A DNA stretch of 20,446 bases from positions 1 through 20,446 of the IMG/VR virus record IMGVR_UViG_3300048837_000774, one strand, 5' to 3'. The notes below the pieces were generated by a model. That model saw only the letters and a list, made by a program, of their open reading frames with translations. It was not told where the DNA came from and searched no databases. This document shows positions 1 to 4,843 of this stretch, piece by piece. The DNA is from a virus. Position numbers and translations under genes: made by a program. The stretch's first letter is position 1. The number at the start of each line of letters is the position of its first letter.

Positions 1-60
1 GGCGATGCAGGCCAGGCCGTGCCACAGGCCCCGGCGGGCGGCGGTCAGCAGGCCGGTCAT
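1..60 (-). CDS. Start of an early gene, cut by window edge
   Basis: The first 20 codons of a minus-strand gene begin at an ATG at 60-58 and run off the left edge (MTGLLTAARRGLWHGLACIA). The ATG overlaps the TGA of the preceding 73-residue gene in an ATGA arrangement, the coupling seen at many other junctions in this window, which is the main reason to believe the start. Too little is visible to assign a function. Confidence 0.5.
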   Translation of the reverse strand, partial: MTGLLTAARRGLWHGLACIA

Positions 61-278
61 GACTGTGCCGCCTGGGGGAGGTCGGCGTAGGCGGGGTGGC
101 GTTGCTTGCAGCCCTCGCGTTCGACAGTGCGCAGGTGGTGGGTGACTGCCTGGTCGAACGTGAGGTGGCTGCCGGCAGTGATGGTGGTGCCGCAGGTGCA
201 GCGACCCTGCACGTGGGTGACGATTCCGGCGGCCGCGCTGGTGGTGTCGAGGGTGACTAGGTGCTTCACGTCAGGCAT
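57..278 (-). CDS. Small Cys/His-rich early protein (73 aa)
   Basis: This 73-residue protein has a CxCG pair (Cys27, Cys29) followed by His47/His48 and Cys57, a spacing that suggests a small zinc-binding fold. The same CxCG...H...C arrangement recurs in the 57-residue protein at 2600-2773 and the C-terminal half of the protein at 1936-2229, so it appears to belong to a family of small early proteins here. The ATG at 278 overlaps the end of the 282-residue gene by 8 bp, and its stop overlaps the next start, so it is embedded in a translationally coupled leftward operon. I do not recognise a named family; zinc binding is inferred from residue spacing only. Confidence 0.65.
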   Translation of the reverse strand: MPDVKHLVTLDTTSAAAGIVTHVQGRCTCGTTITAGSHLTFDQAVTHHLRTVEREGCKQRHPAYADLPQAAQS

Positions 279-1119
279 CGGGCCACACCTCCTGCTGTTC
301 GTCGCTGACGTCGTCGTCGGTGGGGGTTTCTGCGGGTGGGGTGAGCCGGGCCGGGGCCAGGCAGGCGGTGGTGTAGACCAGCGTCGACGCGGTGGTCAGA
401 GGGGTGGAGGTCAGCAGGATCGCTCGTTCGTGGTGGCCGTACACACCGAGTAGCCGGTCGGGGCAGGTGGCAACGGCGGCGGCCGTCAACGCTTTGAGCA
501 GTCCCGGTGAGACCCCGAACACCCCGACCGGGTGGGGCAGCTGGTCGTCGTGGGCGTACGGCGGGAATCGGGGGAAGTCGTGCAGCCCGTCGAACAGGGG
601 CAGGAACGACTGGGCCAGGTCGGTGGACGTCTCGACGTTCGTGAGGGTCAGGGTGACCAGCCGGTCGGTGTGGTCCCAGTGCAGCTGCACGGCGTGCACA
701 CCTACCTGCTCCTTGTCGATGGTCGGCCATCCGCGCATCGCTTTCAGGGCGACGGTCGCGTCGACGCTGACCGCGCCTGGGGCGTCCTGGCCGTGGAGGT
801 AGGTCAGCCGGTTGTCGTCTTCGGGGTCTCCCAGGTCGCTGATCGTGGCCCACGACATGCGGTACTTGTCGGTGGTCTGCAAGGTGACCGCCGCCTGGCC
901 GTCGACGTGCTCACGGTCCCACTGCTCGGTGTAGTGGTGGGGGTGGTCGGTGAACCGCACATACAGCTGGTCCATGGGGTGGTCCTTGCCGCCCGGTTTG
1001 GATCCTGTGATCCACGAGGTGGCGGCCTTCCACGCGTCCAGTGGGATCTGCACGGTGATGGTCGTGTCCGGGGTGGGGTCGGACAGGTCCGGCAGGCCGT
1101 GGATAGTGGGGGCGGTCAT
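271..1119 (-). CDS. Early protein, possibly sliding-clamp-like (282 aa)
   Basis: A 282-residue soluble protein with no signal peptide or membrane segment and an acidic C-terminal tail after about residue 262. Alternating beta-like segments and the C-terminal stretch around residues 219-260 (PDRLLGVYG, then TLVYTTACLAPARL) loosely recall the last domain of bacterial beta sliding clamps, which ends in a hydrophobic strand before an M/APxRL motif. That resemblance is weak and the function is a guess; it could equally be an unrelated phage early protein. The ATG shares one base with the TGA of the upstream gene (TGATG), a firm sign of coupled translation. The position in the early operon downstream of cro fits a role in replication or host takeover. 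Confidence 0.75.
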   Translation of the reverse strand: MTAPTIHGLPDLSDPTPDTTITVQIPLDAWKAATSWITGSKPGGKDHPMDQLYVRFTDHPHHYTEQWDREHVDGQAAVTLQTTDKYRMSWATISDLGDPEDDNRLTYLHGQDAPGAVSVDATVALKAMRGWPTIDKEQVGVHAVQLHWDHTDRLVTLTLTNVETSTDLAQSFLPLFDGLHDFPRFPPYAHDDQLPHPVGVFGVSPGLLKALTAAAVATCPDRLLGVYGHHERAILLTSTPLTTASTLVYTTACLAPARLTPPAETPTDDDVSDEQQEVWPDA

Positions 1120-1754
1120 CAGTCGGCGCTCCGCTCGTCGACCTCCGCGGCGAAGGCGTCGAGGTCTGCATGCTGGTCGTCGGCTGCCTTGAGGCGGGCG
1201 ATCTCGTCGCGGGCAATGGCCTCCTCGAGCTCTGCCCGCTTCTCGATGGCGTCAAGTTCGGCTCGCTTCTTCGCGGTCCAGGTGTTGAACGGCAGGTGGC
1301 TGCCGCTGTAGCGGTAGGCGATCAGTGCGTTGTAGCCGCTGACGAACTTCTTGGCCGACTCGAACCATTCAACGGTCTGGTTGGGGAAGTCGCGGGGGAC
1401 GTTCGCGCCCTCGTCGACGTTGCAGATCAGGCCGAACGCGTTCTCCAGCAGGTCGTCGGCGGGCACCGCGTATTCCCGGCAGTAGCAGCCGCCTGCGACG
1501 AGTTCGCCGGTGATCGGCACCGCAGGTGTCGCGGCACGTTCGAGGTACTCCAGACCCTTGGCGCTGAGCGCGATGATCTGGTCCCGGCCGTCGAGGGCGG
1601 CGGCGTTCTGCAGGCACATTTGGCGCAGACTGGCGGCGATGGACAGCAGCGCCGCGGAGTCGCTGGTCTTCGTTTCTCGTCTGTTGAATGCTGCGATGGC
1701 GTCGTAGATGACGTCGTCCGCGAACTGTCCGGGGTCTTCGGTGATTCCAGCCAT
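1119..1754 (-). CDS. Early protein with C-terminal coiled coil, unknown function (211 aa)
   Basis: The start at 1754 is chosen because AAAGGAG lies just upstream at good spacing; longer in-frame starts at 1781 and 1823 have no such site. The 211-residue product begins MAGITEDPGQFADD, has a helical N-terminal half, several scattered cysteines including a CYC pair, and from about residue 170 a highly charged heptad-like stretch (KKRAELDAIEKRAELEEAI) that looks like a coiled coil. No catalytic motif is visible and I do not recognise the family. It sits between the tiny Cys-rich genes and the possible clamp gene, and its stop overlaps the next start, so it is part of the leftward early operon. 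Confidence 0.8.
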   Translation of the reverse strand: MAGITEDPGQFADDVIYDAIAAFNRRETKTSDSAALLSIAASLRQMCLQNAAALDGRDQIIALSAKGLEYLERAATPAVPITGELVAGGCYCREYAVPADDLLENAFGLICNVDEGANVPRDFPNQTVEWFESAKKFVSGYNALIAYRYSGSHLPFNTWTAKKRAELDAIEKRAELEEAIARDEIARLKAADDQHADLDAFAAEVDERSAD

Positions 1755-1790
1755 GGGTGGCTCCTTTAATTTGACGGTCATTTGACTGGT

Positions 1791-1833
1791 GGGAGGCGGG
1801 GGAACCTGGGGGGTGGGCCTCACCCCGCCTCCC
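1791..1833 (-). other. Long GC-rich hairpin in the only sizeable early-operon gap
   Basis: An 11-bp perfect inverted repeat (GGGAGGCGGGG at 1791-1801 and CCCCGCCTCCC at 1823-1833) lies in a 181-bp gap between the coupled Cys-rich genes and the 211-residue gene. On the transcribed minus strand no U-tract follows, so it is not a standard intrinsic terminator. It could be an attenuator, a processing site or a barrier separating two expression units. Downstream of it are two GTCAAAT direct repeats and the palindrome TGACGGTCA at 1772-1780, which could be a regulator or promoter site. Confidence 0.45.
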
Positions 1834-1935
1834 GTGCCCGTTGGTCCGGCAGGCGGGCGCTGCCATCGGTGTGGCCTGTGCCCTCTTGCCTGACGGGGGA
1901 GACAGGACGTAGGGGGCTCTGCGGCCAGGGACCGT

Positions 1936-2229
1936 CTATGGGGGCGGTGCCTCGGGGGCTCCGCACCGGGTCCGGGAGTGCAACCGGCCGTTGTCGACCA
2001 GGTCGGGCTGCCCGGCGGTCATCCAGTGGACACCGCAGAAGCACCAGTCCGCGACGATCACCGGTGTCGGCCGGGCGTCGGGTTCGTGCCACTCGCGCTG
2101 GCCCAGGAACTGCGGGTCCTCGGCCAGGGTCTTCCCGCCGTGGCACAGGCATTCGCAGCCCGGCCAGGTGCAGGAAAGGTGCATCCCGTGCAGGCACACA
2201 GTGCTCTGTTCCTTCGGCATGGCGATCAC
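1936..2229 (-). CDS. Two-module Cys/His-rich early protein (97 aa)
   Basis: Two probable metal-binding modules are joined in one small protein. Module A covers about residues 12-30 (Cys12, His17, Cys20, Cys25, Cys27, Cys29, His30, with a PGCECLCH core). Module B covers about residues 63-89 (Cys63, Cys65, His84, Cys89, with HSRTRC). Module A recurs in the adjacent 125-residue protein and module B in the 57-residue protein, so this one combines both. The start is taken as the GTG at 2229, which overlaps the upstream TGA (GTGA); an ATG at 2220 is an alternative. Function is unknown; zinc binding is inferred from the Cys/His spacing. Confidence 0.75.
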   Translation of the reverse strand: MIAMPKEQSTVCLHGMHLSCTWPGCECLCHGGKTLAEDPQFLGQREWHEPDARPTPVIVADWCFCGVHWMTAGQPDLVDNGRLHSRTRCGAPEAPPP

Positions 2230-2603
2230 ATCGCCTCGTTCACGGTCGTGTTCCTGTCGAGCTGGTCCTGCAGGATGCGTGCCTGCACGTCCCAGTTGTC
2301 CGCGTCATCGAACTCTGAGACCGCGGCGATCAGCAGCAGCACCCCGACCAGCAGCAGGCACATCAGCAGCACCGTGTTGTCGGCTGCCCAGGCCACACCG
2401 GCGACGACCAGCAGGGCGGTGCAGGCAAAGGCCATGGCCTGCCCGGAACGGCGCGCCTGCCCGGCCTCGAAGCAGGCACGGTCGGCCAGGCGACACATCT
2501 CTTCGCGGCGGTTCTGCTCGTGGCAGGTGCACTGGCAGCCCGGGTCGTTGCAGGACGGATGCTTGAACGGGTCGCGGCACTCATGCGAGATCTGGGACGT
2601 CAT
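2226..2603 (-). CDS. Membrane protein with N-terminal Cys/His-rich module (125 aa)
   Basis: The N-terminal 30 residues hold the module Cys9, His15, Cys18, Cys23, Cys25, Cys27, His28 (PGCQCTCH core), nearly the same as in the next gene. After a short charged region come two hydrophobic segments, about residues 57-73 and 78-95, which would place a helical hairpin in the membrane with both ends on the same side, and then a polar acidic tail. A plausible reading is a membrane-anchored metal-binding protein made early in infection. ATG 2603 overlaps the previous TGA (ATGA). No enzymatic motif is visible and no function is assigned. Confidence 0.8.
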   Translation of the reverse strand: MTSQISHECRDPFKHPSCNDPGCQCTCHEQNRREEMCRLADRACFEAGQARRSGQAMAFACTALLVVAGVAWAADNTVLLMCLLLVGVLLLIAAVSEFDDADNWDVQARILQDQLDRNTTVNEAM

Positions 2604-2773
2604 ACCGGGCTCCCCGGGAGGCGGGGGCAGCCGGTACGGGAGTGCTCGCGGCCTTCAGCAGTCATGGCCACGGTGTAGGTAGTCAGCCACACCGTTCCGC
2701 ACTTGCACATCACGCCGACCAGGTGTGGCTTCTCGTCGGGGCCGGTCGGGGTGGTCAACGGGTGGCGGTTCAT
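2600..2773 (-). CDS. Small CxCG zinc-ribbon-like early protein (57 aa)
   Basis: The 57-residue product carries Cys23 and Cys25 (CKCG) and, after about 18 residues, His44 and Cys49 (HSRTGC). The same CxCG-xxW-(L/M)T...HSRT-x-C pattern forms the C-terminal module of the 97-residue protein two genes downstream, so the two look like divergent duplicates. The ATG at 2773 overlaps the TGA of the 37-residue gene upstream (ATGA), and its own stop overlaps the next ATG in the same way. A longer in-frame start at 2848 would run through the upstream Cys-rich gene and is less likely. Function unknown. Confidence 0.75.
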   Translation of the reverse strand: MNRHPLTTPTGPDEKPHLVGVMCKCGTVWLTTYTVAMTAEGREHSRTGCPRLPGSPV

Positions 2774-2883
2774 GCCAGACCCCCGCAGGCACACTCGCAG
2801 CGTCCACCGCGACACCGGTCGTGATGACCGCGGCGGCAGGACGAGCACTCCATGAAGCGGTACGGATCCGCGATCGCAGTCAC
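2770..2883 (-). CDS. Tiny Cys-rich protein directly after cro (37 aa)
   Basis: This frame is supported by exact overlaps at both ends: its GTG start at 2883 overlaps the cro TGA (GTGA) and its TGA overlaps the next ATG (ATGA). The 37-residue product has seven cysteines or more of interest in 21 positions: Cys13, Cys16, His20/21, Cys24, Cys29, Cys31, Cys33. It resembles module A of its neighbours (H-x2-C then C-x-C-x-C). An internal ATG at 2853 would give 27 residues with all the cysteines. No Shine-Dalgarno of note is seen for the internal start. Probably a metal-binding mini-protein; role unknown. Confidence 0.6.
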   Translation of the reverse strand: MTAIADPYRFMECSSCRRGHHDRCRGGRCECACGGLA

Positions 2884-3122
2884 GACGCGTCCACTTCTCG
2901 TAGGAGGTGCTCAGGAGACACGGCCAGCTGTGCCGCGATGGCTTCGAGTTCGTTCACATCGATCGGTGTCTTCCCTGACAGCCGGTCGCTCATCGCGGCG
3001 GGGGACATCCCTAGCGCCGTAGCCAGGGCGCGCTGAGTTGTACGTCGTCGACCGAGCTCTGCCCGGATGTTGGCCGCTACAACCTCCGACCGGCTGAGGC
3101 GTGTTGATGTTGACATGTCCAT
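2880..3122 (-). CDS. Cro-like XRE-family regulator (80 aa)
   Basis: A lambda-Cro/C1-type helix-turn-helix spans about residues 22-72, with TQRALATALGMSP followed by recognition helix AAMSDRL and the KTPIDVNELEAIAAQL third-helix region. It is transcribed divergently from the repressor and heads the leftward early operon, the position of Cro in BPs-type phages. The protein aligns along most of its length with the repressor (shared GRRR-x-TQ, G-(M/I)-S, S-(D/E)-RL, KTP, ELD/E), so the two are paralogs and probably read the same operators. ATG 3122 is the chosen start; ATG 3116 is possible. Operator O1 lies just upstream, over the likely promoter, consistent with autoregulation and repression by the divergent protein. 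Confidence 0.85.
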   Translation of the reverse strand: MDMSTSTRLSRSEVVAANIRAELGRRRTTQRALATALGMSPAAMSDRLSGKTPIDVNELEAIAAQLAVSPEHLLREVDAS

Positions 3123-3128
3123 AGTCGT

Positions 3129-3143
3129 ATCGGATGAACCGAA
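3129..3143. promoter_or_regulatory. Operator O1, cro side
   Basis: ATCGGATGAACCGAA is an interrupted palindrome (CGG, 5-bp spacer ATGAA, CCG) that matches O2 at 3204-3218 in 13 of 15 positions. It sits 6 bp upstream of the cro start and overlaps a possible minus-strand -10 (TATCTT, 3142-3147), so a bound HTH protein would block cro. The two sites are the only good copies I see in the intergenic region. Confidence 0.65.
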
Positions 3144-3200
3144 GATACTGCGCTTGAAACGACCAATTCGGGCACAAAGATAGTACGTTCGGACTAGATT
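3142..3200. promoter_or_regulatory. Divergent promoter region between cro and rep
   Basis: This AT-richer stretch lies between the divergent regulators. On the minus strand TATCTT (3142-3147) is a candidate -10 for cro, with no good -35. On the plus strand TTGAAA (3154-3159) with GATAGT (3179-3184) at a long 19-bp spacing, or TAGATT (3195-3200) alone, are candidates for rep. The positions are inferred by eye and either transcript could be nearly leaderless. Confidence 0.4.
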
Positions 3201-3203
3201 AGG

Positions 3204-3218
3204 TTCGGATGAGCCGAA
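3204..3218. promoter_or_regulatory. Operator O2, repressor side
   Basis: TTCGGATGAGCCGAA is a perfect 5-bp palindrome (TTCGG/CCGAA) around the spacer ATGAG. It lies one base before the ATG at 3220 and 19 bases before the ATG at 3238, so it would cover the rep transcription or translation start and allow autoregulation. An extra half-site TTCGG occurs at 3189-3193. Confidence 0.65.
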
Positions 3219-3237
3219 TATGCACTACTGTGGACGT

Positions 3238-3540
3238 ATGAAACACCAGCCAAGCCGCACGCGCTCAATCGTCGTCAGTAACGTGAACGCCGAGATCGGG
3301 AGGCGTCGCATCACCCAGAAGCAGATGGCCGAGTGGTTGGGGATCAGCCAGGCGTCCGCGAGCGAGCGTCTTACGAACAAGACCCCGTTCACGTTGGACG
3401 AACTCGACATCCTCGCCGAGAAGTTCGACATGCCCGTCGTAGCCCTGTTCAGCCAGCCTGCATATTCCGCGCCCTTTCAGGGCGGTAGCGTAGGGGAGAC
3501 AGCCCCTATAGCTCAATTGGCAGAGCTGCGGACTTTTTAA
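3238..3540 (+). CDS. rep: Lysogeny repressor whose 3' end is the attP core (100 aa)
   Basis: An XRE-type helix-turn-helix covers about residues 20-72 (RRRITQKQMAEWLGIS, then QASASERL, KTPFTLDELDILAEKF). There is no C-terminal peptidase or dimerisation domain, so it is not a LexA-type SOS-cleaved repressor. It is paralogous to the divergent Cro-like protein. The start is set at ATG 3238 by length agreement with Cro; ATG 3220, adjacent to operator O2, would add six residues and neither start has a strong Shine-Dalgarno. Residues 89-100 (APIAQLAELRTF) and the TAA stop are encoded exactly by the 5' half of a tRNA-Lys sequence, the likely integration core, so integration must change or replace the C-terminus. 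The integrase follows 116 bp downstream on the same strand. Its identity as the immunity repressor is inferred from position and domain. Confidence 0.85.
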   Translation: MKHQPSRTRSIVVSNVNAEIGRRRITQKQMAEWLGISQASASERLTNKTPFTLDELDILAEKFDMPVVALFSQPAYSAPFQGGSVGETAPIAQLAELRTF

Positions 3541-3543
3541 TCC
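3502..3543 (+). other. attP: Probable attP core: 5' half of tRNA-Lys(UUU)
   Basis: The sequence folds as the first half of a tRNA-Lys: acceptor strand GCCCCTA (3502-3508), TA, D-stem GCTC/GAGC (3511-3514, 3523-3526) with loop AATTGGCA, anticodon stem GCGGA (3528-3532), loop CTTTTTAA (3533-3540) and TCC of the 3' stem (3541-3543). No T-arm or 3' acceptor strand follows, so it is not a tRNA gene. The loop has five T where a tRNA-Lys(UUU) has four. A TAGGGG at 3491-3496 could pair with CCCCTA at 3503-3508. Position beside a tyrosine integrase marks it as attP; attB would be a host tRNA-Lys gene. Confidence 0.8.
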
Positions 3544-3546
3544 CTT

Positions 3547-3612
3547 GTCTGCACTTGCGGCCGCCGATGCGAGTGCCCTGCAGACCTTGATCGCAACCGG
3601 TGGGCGGCGATC
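3547..3612. repeat. Nested inverted repeats between attP core and integrase
   Basis: Two inverted repeats fill the gap between the core and the integrase: GTCTGCA (3547-3553) with TGCAGAC (3579-3585), and GATCGC (3589-3594) with GCGATC (3607-3612). They could be arm-type or accessory protein sites of attP, or secondary structure limiting int expression. No function can be proved from sequence. Confidence 0.4.
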
Positions 3613-3656
3613 ATTCTCACGTGTGGCGCTGAGCCGGTGATGGGAATGGTTATGCC

Positions 3657-4463
3657 ATGGACGGGGAAGCGATTCTGACGATGTGGACCAACGCGATGCG
3701 CGCTGCCGGTCGCAGCCCCCGCACCATCCACGAGCGTCTGCGTGTGGTGCAGGCCAGTGGTCTCGATCCGTTGACCGCCGACGTGTACGACGTCGAGGCG
3801 TGGCTGGCCACGATGGGTCACCTCGCTCCGGCTTCCCGCCGCGACTATCAAGACGCGCTGCGGGCACTGTTCAAGTGGATGCATCAGCGTGGCCTGCGTG
3901 AGGACAACCCCACCTCTGACCTGATGTCAATCAAGGTTCCGCGCGGGGAGCCCCGGCCGATCACGACCGAGCAGCTGCGCACCCTGCTGTCCAGGGCGCG
4001 GCGGCGCAGGCTACGCGGCTACCTGCTGCTGGGCGCCTACCAGGGACTGCGGGTCTCAGAGATCGCGCGCGTGCACAGCAGCGACGTCGATCTGAGTGCC
4101 GGGACCATCAGAGTCGACGGCAAAGGCGGCACCGACTGTCGGCTACCTGTGCATCACCTGGTCGCCGAGTATGCCGAGACGGCCCCGCAGGGCTGGTGGT
4201 TCCCGTCGTACAGCCTCCCGGGGCCGGTCACCGGAGGCAACGTGTCACGTGTGATCAGCGACCACATGCAGCGGTGCGGCATCCAAGCCACTCCGCATTG
4301 CCTCAGGCACTGGCACGCCACCGAACTGCTCAGCGCCGGCGCGAACCTGCGCGTCGTGCAGCGCAGCCTGCGCCACGCCAACCTGCAGACCACCCAGATC
4401 TACACCCAGGTCAGCACCACCCAGATCCACGACGCCCTCGAAGCACTACCCGACGTCGCCTAG
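3657..4463 (+). CDS. int: Compact tyrosine integrase (268 aa)
   Basis: A tyrosine recombinase that should integrate and excise the phage at attP/attB. The catalytic set is complete: Arg132 in GLRVSEIAR, Lys156 in DGKGG, His214 and Arg217 in HCLRHWHA, His240 in LRHAN and nucleophile Tyr249 in TTQIYTQV. Residues 1-95 form the SAM-like core-binding domain, beginning almost at the first residue, so the N-terminal arm-binding domain of lambda and L5 integrases is missing; the size is XerC/D-like. ATG 3657 has GGGAAT upstream at reasonable spacing. It lies downstream of rep and attP on the same strand, the BPs-type order. The C-terminus (EALPDVA) ends in a small hydrophobic pair that might act as a weak ClpXP-type tag, which is speculative. 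Confidence 0.93.
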   Translation: MDGEAILTMWTNAMRAAGRSPRTIHERLRVVQASGLDPLTADVYDVEAWLATMGHLAPASRRDYQDALRALFKWMHQRGLREDNPTSDLMSIKVPRGEPRPITTEQLRTLLSRARRRRLRGYLLLGAYQGLRVSEIARVHSSDVDLSAGTIRVDGKGGTDCRLPVHHLVAEYAETAPQGWWFPSYSLPGPVTGGNVSRVISDHMQRCGIQATPHCLRHWHATELLSAGANLRVVQRSLRHANLQTTQIYTQVSTTQIHDALEALPDVA

Positions 4464-4477
4464 CCCGAGAAAGGACC

Positions 4478-4735
4478 ATGACCATGAAGCGCTACCCACA
4501 CCTTGACATCGACCAGGTCTACGAGGCAAGGTTCACAACCAGCAACCCGCGCAGCGATGCCTACAAGCGTGGATTCCGTGACAGGCTCGTGCAGTTGCGC
4601 GACGGCAGCAAGATCCACGAACCGTGGCCGTACCGGCAGGGCACCGCCGAGCGCGATGCGTGGATCGCGGGCCTGACGGACGCGGAGGGGCACGTGCGTT
4701 TCCTGGACGAGGACGGGCGGCTGCCGGCCGCCTGA
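4478..4735 (+). CDS. RMF/CrpP-like small protein (85 aa)
   Basis: AAAGGA precedes ATG 4478 (a second ATG at 4484 is possible), 14 bp after the integrase stop, so it is probably co-transcribed. The region of residues 28-70 reads AYKRGFRDRL, then EPWPYRQGTAERDAWIAGL, which matches the pattern of the ribosome modulation factor/CrpP-type fold: A-x3-G-x(n)-PY-x3-(T/S)A-x3-AW-x2-G. RMF dimerises ribosomes in gammaproteobacteria; short relatives of unknown role are common in phages and plasmids. The fold assignment is by motif only and the role here is open. The product is soluble, charged and without signal peptide. Confidence 0.7.
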   Translation: MTMKRYPHLDIDQVYEARFTTSNPRSDAYKRGFRDRLVQLRDGSKIHEPWPYRQGTAERDAWIAGLTDAEGHVRFLDEDGRLPAA

Positions 4736-4800
4736 AACAACGCAACATCCCCGCTCCGGCGTCGACGGGGGAGACAACGCGAAGCGGGGACGGTTACCAG

Positions 4801-4817
4801 CGTACCCTTGAGGTACG
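4801..4817. promoter_or_regulatory. Short palindrome upstream of the secreted-protein gene
   Basis: CGTACC-CTTGA-GGTACG is a perfect 6-bp inverted repeat 26 bp before the start at 4844 and close to its ribosome binding site. It could be an operator or an mRNA hairpin. A looser repeat (CCCCGCT 4749-4755 with AGCGGGG 4783-4789) precedes it. Confidence 0.35.
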
Positions 4818-4843
4818 ACGGGGAACGGGAGGAGACGGGGAAA

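Noticed and set aside
3238-3540. An ssrA-like degradation tag at the viral Rep C-terminus, as in BPs
   Set aside because: The viral form ends ELRTF, without the LAA-type ending; differential stability cannot be claimed from sequence.
3502-3543. A functional tRNA-Lys gene
   Set aside because: Only the 5' half is present: there is no T-arm, no 3' acceptor strand, and the anticodon loop is one base too long.
3265-3867. A 200-residue minus-strand frame across rep, attP and int
   Set aside because: It is antisense to two recognisable genes and the attachment core, with Arg-rich shadow composition.
2880-4463. An integrated prophage end (attL or attR) at the rep/int junction
   Set aside because: The rep gene, core and integrase are contiguous with phage genes on both sides and no host genes; an integrated copy would be split at the core.
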